Positions 57,959 through 64,000 of a stretch of 64,000 nucleotides of DNA are shown one piece after another; position 1 is the stretch's first letter; each line of letters begins with the position of its first letter. Under the pieces are notes generated by a model, which was not told the origin of the DNA, ran no database searches, and saw nothing but the letters and a program-made list of their open reading frames with translations. The translations under genes were made by a program, and so were the position numbers. Origin of the DNA: Crossiella equi (GTDB lineage: Bacteria > Actinomycetota > Actinomycetes > Mycobacteriales > Pseudonocardiaceae); NCBI RefSeq assembly GCF_017876755.1, contig NZ_JAGIOO010000001.1, forward strand, positions 8,231,786-8,295,785, in the 5' to 3' direction.

Positions 57959-60039
57959 CAGATCCCCACGGTGTCGGCCCGGCTGTCCGGCCCCGACGAT
58001 ACGGGCAGGCGTGCGGCCACCGTGGTGCCCCGTCCCGGCGCGCTGGTGATGGTCAGGTCCCCGCCGCAGGTCTGCGCCCGGTCGCGCATGCCGGTGATCC
58101 CCAGACCACCGGTCCCGTCGGTGAACCCGCGACCGTCGTCGCGCACCTCCACGCGTAAGGTCTCGCCCGCGAGTCCGAAGCGGATGGTCGCCGACGAGGC
58201 CTGCGCGTGTTTGAGCACGTTGGCCAGGGCCTCGGAGACCAGGAAGAACGCCGACTCCTCGACGTCCACGCTGAACCGGGCGGTGCGCAGCGCGTCCGGG
58301 CAGTGCAGCTGCACCGGGATGGGCAGCCGCCGCGCCTTGGAGCTGACCGCGGCCACCAGGCCCTGGTCGGTGAGCACCGGCGGGTGGATGCCGTGGGCGA
58401 GCTCGCGCAGCTCGTCGATGACCCGGTAGGTGTCGTCCTGGATCTCCCCGAGCGTGGCCCCGGCCACCTCGGCATCGCGTTTGAGCTGGTTGCGGGCCAG
58501 CGCGAGCTTGGCCACCAGCGCGACCAGCTCCTGCTGGATGCCGTCGTGCAGCTGCCGCTCGATGCGCCGCCGCGCGGTGTCCTGGGCCTGCACGATGCGC
58601 GTGCGCGAGGCGGCCAGCTCCCGCGCCTGCCCGGCCAGCTCGGTGGCCAGGTTGGCGTTGTGCACCGCCAGCGCGGTCTGCCGCGCCAGGCTCTCGACCA
58701 GGTCGTGGTCCTTGCGGGTGAACCGGCCGTCGACCTTCGGCCCGTACTCGATCATGCCCAGCACCTCCTCGCCGTGCCGCAGTGAGAACCGGGTGGGCCG
58801 GTCCGCCGTGAGCTCCCCGGCCAGGCACACCACGGGCTGGCGGTCCGGGGGACCGAGTGAGACCCGCGCCCACCGCAGGCCCAGCCCGTCGCGCAGCGCC
58901 AGCGCCAGCCGGGGCGCCAGTCGTGGCAGGTCGTAGGCGGTCTCCAGGGTGGTGCCGAACTGCACGAGCAGCTCGAACCCGGTGAGCCGCTCGCCGTAGA
59001 CCCGGCGCGCGGCGACCTCGTTCAGGCGGCTGCGCAGCGGCCCGAACACCAGCATGGCCAGCGCCGTGACCAGCGTGACCACCCCGACCGGCAGGTAGCG
59101 CCCGGCCGTCCAGCCCAGGGTGATCGCGGTGGCCAGGTACCAGCACACGATGACCACCCACAGCAGCCCGTAGACCACCGGGCGCGGCACCACGATGTCG
59201 ACGCCGAGCAGCCTGCTGCGCAGCGCCGCCACCACCACGAGCACCGGGATCAGCGAGTACGGCAGCACCCCGAGGAAGCGACCCAGGAAGTACAGCAGGC
59301 CGGTGTCGGTGACCGGGCTCCAGTCACGGGCCACGAGCGCGGTGGCGCGCACCAGCATGCCCAGTGTGATCAGCACGGCGACGCCGCGCAGCCACGGCTG
59401 GTGCGCACCACCCCGGCGGGCCAGCTGGCACCGGACCAGCAGCATCACCGCGGCCACCGCGTGCAGCCAGGCGAAGGGCTTCTGCGACCACAGGTACAGC
59501 TGCGTCGTCGGCACACCCAGGGCCGACACCAGCAGCGGCAGTGGCAGCAGCAGCCACAGGGGCCGCAGCAGCACGCGTTCGTAGCGGTGCCGGAACCGCC
59601 CGTCCGGCAGCAGCGCCACGAGGTAGACGACCAGGATGTTCATCACGACCTCAAGGGCCTCGTTGAACACCGCGCCCAGCCACACCAGCGGTGTGGGCGG
59701 GGACCAGTCCTGCCAGGGCGCGCCGAAGTACAGCGCGTAGTTGGTGGACAGCCCGACCGCCATGATGCCGCCGAGCAGCAGCAGCCGCCGGGACACCGGG
59801 TGGTTCGGCGCCGCCCACCAGGCGAACATCCCGGCGAACGCGCAGGGCACGACCGCGACCAGCGCCCAGGAGAGGGTGAGCCGGGCGGGCAGCGCGAAGA
59901 GCGTGACCGGGATGGTGATGGCGAGGCTGACCAGCGAGGCGGCCACGAGCAGCCGCATGCGCAGGTCCTTGCCGTTCACGACAGCCATTCTCAGCCGCCG
60001 CCACCGCTCGCGGGAAGGAAGCTCGCCCCAGACCGACAT
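57958..60039 (-). CDS. NarL-type sensor histidine kinase, multi-TM plus GAF
   Basis: 693 aa. About nine membrane helices fill residues 25-335. A GAF-like domain follows (about 350-460), then the HisKA_3 dimerisation domain with phospho-acceptor His498 in RRRIERQLHDGIQQELV and an HATPase_c domain (N-box EALANVLKHAQ, G-box DDGRGF, GLGITGMRDRA). All catalytic elements are intact. ATG 60039 follows GGAGG. It phosphorylates the response regulator encoded next. The upstream locus (60217-61246) is a decayed relative of this gene. Confidence 0.93.
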   Translation of the reverse strand: MSVWGELPSRERWRRLRMAVVNGKDLRMRLLVAASLVSLAITIPVTLFALPARLTLSWALVAVVPCAFAGMFAWWAAPNHPVSRRLLLLGGIMAVGLSTNYALYFGAPWQDWSPPTPLVWLGAVFNEALEVVMNILVVYLVALLPDGRFRHRYERVLLRPLWLLLPLPLLVSALGVPTTQLYLWSQKPFAWLHAVAAVMLLVRCQLARRGGAHQPWLRGVAVLITLGMLVRATALVARDWSPVTDTGLLYFLGRFLGVLPYSLIPVLVVVAALRSRLLGVDIVVPRPVVYGLLWVVIVCWYLATAITLGWTAGRYLPVGVVTLVTALAMLVFGPLRSRLNEVAARRVYGERLTGFELLVQFGTTLETAYDLPRLAPRLALALRDGLGLRWARVSLGPPDRQPVVCLAGELTADRPTRFSLRHGEEVLGMIEYGPKVDGRFTRKDHDLVESLARQTALAVHNANLATELAGQARELAASRTRIVQAQDTARRRIERQLHDGIQQELVALVAKLALARNQLKRDAEVAGATLGEIQDDTYRVIDELRELAHGIHPPVLTDQGLVAAVSSKARRLPIPVQLHCPDALRTARFSVDVEESAFFLVSEALANVLKHAQASSATIRFGLAGETLRVEVRDDGRGFTDGTGGLGITGMRDRAQTCGGDLTITSAPGRGTTVAARLPVSSGPDSRADTVGI

Positions 60040-60141
60040 GGCGGTAAACCTCCAGTCAGGTCTCCGGTGGGCCTGGTTATGCCAAGCGCCCCGCCCCGGA
60101 AGACTTCTCCGTGCAAGAAGGATGTCGGAAGGTCGAGCCGG

Positions 60142-60172
60142 GTTCCTGGGTCACCTGGGGGTGCCCAGGAAC
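60142..60172. terminator. Hairpin between the kinase relic and the kinase
   Basis: GTTCCTGGG (60142-60150) pairs with CCCAGGAAC (60164-60172); CACC/GGTG inside the loop extend it. It lies 45 bp after the stop of the minus-strand relic and about 100 bp before the kinase start. Confidence 0.6.
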
Positions 60173-60216
60173 ACGGACTACCTCTGGGAGTGTCGCGCGA
60201 TGGGGATCAGGCTCGC

Positions 60217-61246
60217 TCAGCGGGGTTCGGCCAGGCCCCTGGCCAGTGCACGGACCTCCTCGATCACCCGCTGGGTGTCGAGGTGCACCTCGGTCAGGGT
60301 TTCCTTCGCCGCGCTCTCGTCGTCCAGCTGCGTGCGCGCCAGCCGCACCTTGGCCAGCACGCTGGCCAGCTCCTCCGCCAGCCCCTCGCCGGGGCCGCGC
60401 GCGAACTCCACCGCCACGGGCTCGGGACCGTCGGCGAAGCGGGTCAGCACGCGCCGCAGCGGCCCGGCGGCGCACGTGGCGGCGGCCACCGCGATCGCGG
60501 CCATCCCCACCCAGAACCGCTCGGCGGTGGCGGTGTCCAGGAGGGCGGTGGCGGCCAGGTAGAGCACCCCGATCTCCAGCCACAGCAGCCCGTAGAGCAG
60601 GGAGCGGCGCAGCACCACGTGCCGGAACAGCGTGGCCGACACCGCGATGGGGGCGACGGTGGCCGGTACCGCGTCCACCAGCAGCGACAGCGCGGACGCC
60701 GACGGCACGGGCGCGAGCCCGCCCAGGTGGCCCAGGCTGACCAGGAAGAACCCGAGCACCAGGGCCGCCCCGGTGACCAGCACCCACCGCAGCTGCCGCC
60801 GGGCGGCGGGCTCCAGGGCGAAGCAGCGCACGGCCAGCAGCAGCACGGCCGACTGCGCGGTCAGGCGCGGCACGGTGTCCTCGGCGATCAGCCCGAGCAG
60901 CGGCCGCCCGGCCGCCAGCGTGGCCAGGGGCAGCGCCAGCAGCAGCCAGGGCAGGTGCACGAGCACGCGCTCCCCGCGCCACCGGTAGCGCCCGTCGGGC
61001 AGCAACGCGACCAGCCGCAGCGTGCACGCGGTGAACAGGATCTCCAGGGGCACCTCGCCCAGGTAGCGGGGCAGGAACCCCCGGGGGCCGAGCCACTCGA
61101 AGAGCAGCTTGGCCGCCAGGCACAACCCGGCCGCGAGGAAGGTGCGCGACAGGGGGTGCCGGGGCGCGCGCAGGCGGGCGTGCAGGCCGCAGAGCAGGTA
61201 GGGCAGCCCGATGGCCAGGGAGATCCAGGCGGGGGTGTTCAGCGGG
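60217..61246 (-). pseudogene. Truncated histidine kinase copy
   Basis: The frame from 61246 to 60217 matches the membrane region of the adjacent kinase: EVPLEILFTACTLRLVALLPDGRYRWRGERVLV corresponds to EVVMNILVVYLVALLPDGRFRHRYERVLL. Its end (LAKVRLARTQLDDESAAKETL, RVIEEVRALARGLAEPR) matches the second helix of the HisKA_3 domain. The GAF domain, the phospho-accepting His and the whole ATPase domain are missing. The first start codon in frame is a TTG at 61125, inside a membrane helix, and a TGA closes the frame upstream of 61246. So both ends and the middle are lost. Confidence 0.72.
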
Positions 61247-61776
61247 GCTCACCGCCCAGGTCCAGCCGAGGCAGGCGGCCCAGGGCCAGGCCCAGGGCCC
61301 GGACCGGCGCTGGTCGCGCACGTCCTGGACCGCTCGCCGGGCGCCGCCCCGGGGGCCGGCCGCCGCAGCCCTGGCCATCGCAGCCCTGGCCGCCGCCTTG
61401 ACTTCCGCCGCCCTGGCTCCTGGCTCGCGGGCTTCCGGCCCCACTGCCCCGGCCGCCGCTGCCCGGGCCAACACCGTCCTGGCCACCGCGGCGGCTGGAC
61501 TCGGCGACCTCGTCCCACGGCCAGCGGCCGAGCCCGGTCCCCGGCCTGCCGTCCCCGCGGCCCGACAGCCACCGCTCCTGGTCCACCACCCCCACCCGCC
61601 CATTCTCCTCCTCCTCGCCCGAACGGGGGCGGGTCGCCCGGAGGGCTGCCCCAAGGGGCGCTGGCCGGAAACAGCCAGAAACCGGGCCGACGCGTTGACA
61701 CCCGGCCGGGGGCGCCAGAAAGCTCCGATGAATCACCTGATTCCACTGGAGCACCGGAGAGCACCGGGAGGCGGAC
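61247..61776. other. GC-rich low-complexity gap, no convincing gene
   Basis: About 530 bp between the kinase relic and the GH92 gene. It contains short direct repeats such as GCAGCCCTGGCC (twice near 61364-61390) and runs of GCC/CGG. On the minus strand a run of GAGGAGGAGGAG precedes a GTG at 61595, and the following frame starts sensibly (VGVVDQERWLSGRGDG) but soon becomes Gly/Arg-rich repeat and stops at 61239. This may be the frameshifted N-terminus of the kinase relic. I call no gene here. Confidence 0.45.
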
Positions 61777-64000
61777 GTGCGCGTCGGCAGGTTGCTGGGG
61801 GTGGTGGCGGCACTGGTGTGCGCGCTGCCCGCGCTGGCGTCGGCGGAACCAGCCGGGGCGGCCGAGTCGCCCCTCATCGCTGACTCCACCGCGTATGTGG
61901 ACCCGTTCATCGGCACCGGGCTGGCCAACGCGGCCGCCGGGGAGATCAACAACTTCCCCGGGCCGAGTGTGCCGTTCGGCATGGTGCAGTTCTCCCCGGA
62001 CACGCTCGGCTCCTATGCCGGGTACCAGTACCACAACGACAAGATCCGAGGTTTCAGCCTCACGCACGCCAGTGTCGGCTGCAGCGCGTTCGGGGACGTG
62101 CCGATCCTGCCGGTGAGCGGGGAGGTCGGGGCCAAGCCCTGGGACCGGGTCGAGAGGTACCAGCACAGCTCCGAGCAGGCCGAGCCCGGCTACTACGCGG
62201 TGACCCTGGAGGACTCCCGGGTGCGCGCCGAGCTGACCGCGACCACCCGCACCGGTCTGGCCACCTTCACCTTCCCGGCCGACGCCCCCGCGCACGTGCT
62301 GGTCAAAGGCGGTGCCAGCCTTGGCGGCAACTCGCACGCCCAGGTCACGCTGGCGGGGGACCGCACGGTGACCGGGTCGGCGACCTCGGGCAACTTCTGC
62401 GGCAAGAACAACAAGTACACCGTGCACTACGCGATCACCTTCGACCAGCCGTTCACCGCGCACGGCACCTGGGACGGCGGCACCGTCACCCCCGGCGGCA
62501 CCCAGGTCACCGCCACCCGCGCGGGCGCCTACCTGAGCTTCGCCGCCCGCCAGGTCAAGGCCAAGGTAGCGCTGTCCTTCACCGATCTGGACGGCGCGCG
62601 CCGCAACCTGGCCACCGAGGTGCCGCACTGGGATCCCGCGCTGGTGCGCGCGGACACCCGCGCCCGCTGGCAGCGCGAGCTCGGCAGGATCCGGGTCGCG
62701 GGCACCGACACCGGCCAGCTCAAGACCTTCTACACCGCGCTGTACCACTCGCTGATGCACCCCAACACGTTCAACGACGTGGACGGCCGCTACCTGGGCT
62801 TCGACCACCGGGTGCACACGCTGACCGGCGGGCGCACGCAGTACGCGAACTTCTCCGACTGGGACACCTACCGCAGCCTGGCCCCGCTGCACGGCTGGCT
62901 GTGGCCCCGCGAGGCCAGTGACATGGCGCAGTCGCTGGTCAACGACGCCGTGCAGGGCGGCTGGTGGCCGCGCTGGCCGATCGCCAACCAGTCCACCGGG
63001 CAGATGACCGGCGACAACTCGGTACCGCTGATCGCTGCCCTGCACGCCTACGGCGCCCGCGACTTCGACCTGCCGACCGCGTTGCGCTACCTGGTCAAGG
63101 GCGCCACGACCGTGGACACCACGCCCGGCGCCTACCAGGAACGGCCGGGCATCACCGAGTACCTCAAGCACGGCTACCTGCCCAATACCGACGTGGCCAA
63201 GGCCGACCACAACCGCGCGGGCGCCTCGATCACCCTGGAGTGGTCGGTCGACGACTTCGCCATCGCCCAGCTCGCCCAGGCCGCGGGTGACCGGAAGACG
63301 GCGGCGGAGTTCGCGCGGCGCGCGCAGAACTGGCAGAACCTGTTCAACCCGGCCACCAGCCACATCCAGCCGCGCGGCGGTGACGGCCGCTTCCCGGACG
63401 GTCCGGTGGTCATCCCGCCCTCCGGCTTCGGCCAGGACGGCTTCGACGAGGGCAACGCCGTGCAGTACACGTGGATGGTGCCGCACAACCCGGCGGGCCT
63501 GATCACCGCGATGGGCGGCCGCACGGCGGTGGCCTCGCGCCTGGACACCTTCGTCACCAAGCTCAACGCCGGTCCGCTGCAACCGCACCTGTGGGCCGGG
63601 AACGAGCCCGCGTTCGGGATTCCGTGGCTGTACAACCACATCGGGCAGCCGTGGCGCACGCAGGAGGTCGTGCGGCAGGTCATGACCACCCTGTTCAGCC
63701 CGACCCCCGACGGCGAGCCGGGCAACGACGACCTCGGCGCGCAGTCCTCCTGGTATGTGTGGGCGGCGCTGGGCCTGTACCCGGCCACCCCCGCGACCCC
63801 GGAGCTGGCGCTGCACAACCCGCTGTTCCCGCGTGTGGTGCTGGACCTGCCGGGGCGGGACCTGGAGATCCGGGCGCCCAAGGCGGCCAGTGGCGGCAGG
63901 TACGTGCGGGGCATGACCCTGGACGGCCGGCGCTGGGACCGCGGCTCGCTGCCGCGCGAGGTCGTCGTGCGGGGCGGGCGCCTGGACGTGGACCTCGGCA
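61777..64000 (+). CDS. Secreted GH92 alpha-mannosidase, partial (3' end cut off)
   Basis: 741 codons are visible and the frame is open at the window end. Signal peptide about 1-28 (ALASA-EPA). GH92 signatures: YVDPFIGTGLANAAAGEINNFPGPSVPFGM, FSLTHASVGCSAFGDVPILP, FSDWDTYRSLAPLHGW, DGFDEGNAVQYTWMVPH (with the catalytic-region Glu) and GNDDLGAQSSWYVWAALGLYP. GH92 enzymes are Ca2+-dependent inverting exo-alpha-mannosidases acting on mannans or N-glycans outside the cell. GTG 61777 follows GGGAGGCG. The missing end should hold the last beta-sandwich and maybe a binding module. Confidence 0.94.
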   Translation, partial: MRVGRLLGVVAALVCALPALASAEPAGAAESPLIADSTAYVDPFIGTGLANAAAGEINNFPGPSVPFGMVQFSPDTLGSYAGYQYHNDKIRGFSLTHASVGCSAFGDVPILPVSGEVGAKPWDRVERYQHSSEQAEPGYYAVTLEDSRVRAELTATTRTGLATFTFPADAPAHVLVKGGASLGGNSHAQVTLAGDRTVTGSATSGNFCGKNNKYTVHYAITFDQPFTAHGTWDGGTVTPGGTQVTATRAGAYLSFAARQVKAKVALSFTDLDGARRNLATEVPHWDPALVRADTRARWQRELGRIRVAGTDTGQLKTFYTALYHSLMHPNTFNDVDGRYLGFDHRVHTLTGGRTQYANFSDWDTYRSLAPLHGWLWPREASDMAQSLVNDAVQGGWWPRWPIANQSTGQMTGDNSVPLIAALHAYGARDFDLPTALRYLVKGATTVDTTPGAYQERPGITEYLKHGYLPNTDVAKADHNRAGASITLEWSVDDFAIAQLAQAAGDRKTAAEFARRAQNWQNLFNPATSHIQPRGGDGRFPDGPVVIPPSGFGQDGFDEGNAVQYTWMVPHNPAGLITAMGGRTAVASRLDTFVTKLNAGPLQPHLWAGNEPAFGIPWLYNHIGQPWRTQEVVRQVMTTLFSPTPDGEPGNDDLGAQSSWYVWAALGLYPATPATPELALHNPLFPRVVLDLPGRDLEIRAPKAASGGRYVRGMTLDGRRWDRGSLPREVVVRGGRLDVDLG

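Noticed and set aside
61249-63816. 855-codon open frame on the minus strand
   Set aside because: It lies antisense to the clearly coding GH92 gene and translates to Arg/Gly/Val-rich sequence with no domain. Long antisense frames are common at this GC content.
1-64000. tRNA, rRNA, riboswitch, prophage or insertion sequence
   Set aside because: Scanned by eye for TPsiC-loop motifs, cobalamin/FMN/SAM aptamer cores and transposase motifs; nothing convincing was found. A covariance-model search would be decisive.

Overview
The window is 64 kb of very GC-rich (about 72% by eye) actinobacterial chromosome. A PrcB-type proteasome beta subunit, a close relative of the mycobacterial galactan-export ATPase Rv3781, DUF6292/DUF6314-type proteins, a BlaC-like beta-lactamase and many GTG/TTG starts point to the Pseudonocardiales (a Crossiella/Saccharothrix/Actinosynnema-like organism). 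I saw no rRNA, tRNA, CRISPR array, prophage or transposase.

Layout. 0-8.5 kb: end of a glycosyltransferase, a flavin monooxygenase with DUF6314, a divergent P450/TetR pair, redox and DinB proteins, a trypsin-like protease and a VOC protein. 8.5-20 kb: a secreted ALF/AbfB protein, GlxA-type regulator, stand-alone PrcB, aldo/keto reductase, FUSC protein, a TetR-epimerase unit with a clear operator, an orphan Wzt-like ABC ATPase and a PP2C phosphatase. 20-24.6 kb: MFS pump, secreted GH43 and GH16 (the latter behind a LacI-type operator), OsmC. 24.7-27.7 kb: a minus-strand run of GDPD, a DUF4231/SLATT membrane protein and two related unknown proteins. 27.8-37.8 kb: PhzF, GNAT, duplicated Uma2 genes, quinone oxidoreductase/TetR pair, glycosyltransferase, a LAXTG surface protein, VanY-like peptidase, class A beta-lactamase and a beta-propeller-like secreted protein.

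37.9-46.8 kb holds the most interesting unit: a GTP cyclohydrolase II variant, a QueD/PTPS-like protein, a GT4 glycosyltransferase, a SAM methyltransferase, a YbhN-type flippase-like protein, a creatininase, a medium-chain dehydrogenase, a CDP-alcohol phosphatidyltransferase, a DoxX-like protein, a RibD-C reductase and an LTA-synthase-like sulfatase, mostly overlapping or closely spaced. The cyclohydrolase has His where formate-releasing GCH II has Tyr. The creatininase and RibD-C reductase match the families of the archaeal ArfB and ArfC enzymes. The set reads as a GTP-to-pyrimidine/pterin pathway feeding glycosylation, methylation and membrane attachment, with an unknown product.

46.8-64 kb: DUF6292 protein, DEAD-box helicase with a repetitive basic tail, GH27 alpha-galactosidase, a lipoprotein gene broken by an in-frame TAG, a second GlxA-type regulator, a 22-bp tandem repeat, an EAL-CBS-GGDEF protein, lycopene cyclase, RNase Z, a NarL-type two-component system next to a decayed copy of its kinase, and a GH92 alpha-mannosidase running off the end. 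Several relics (TetR tail, sigma-factor HTH, kinase copy, TAG lipoprotein) and an over-represented palindrome (TCCACWGTGGA, six exact copies) are described in the findings.
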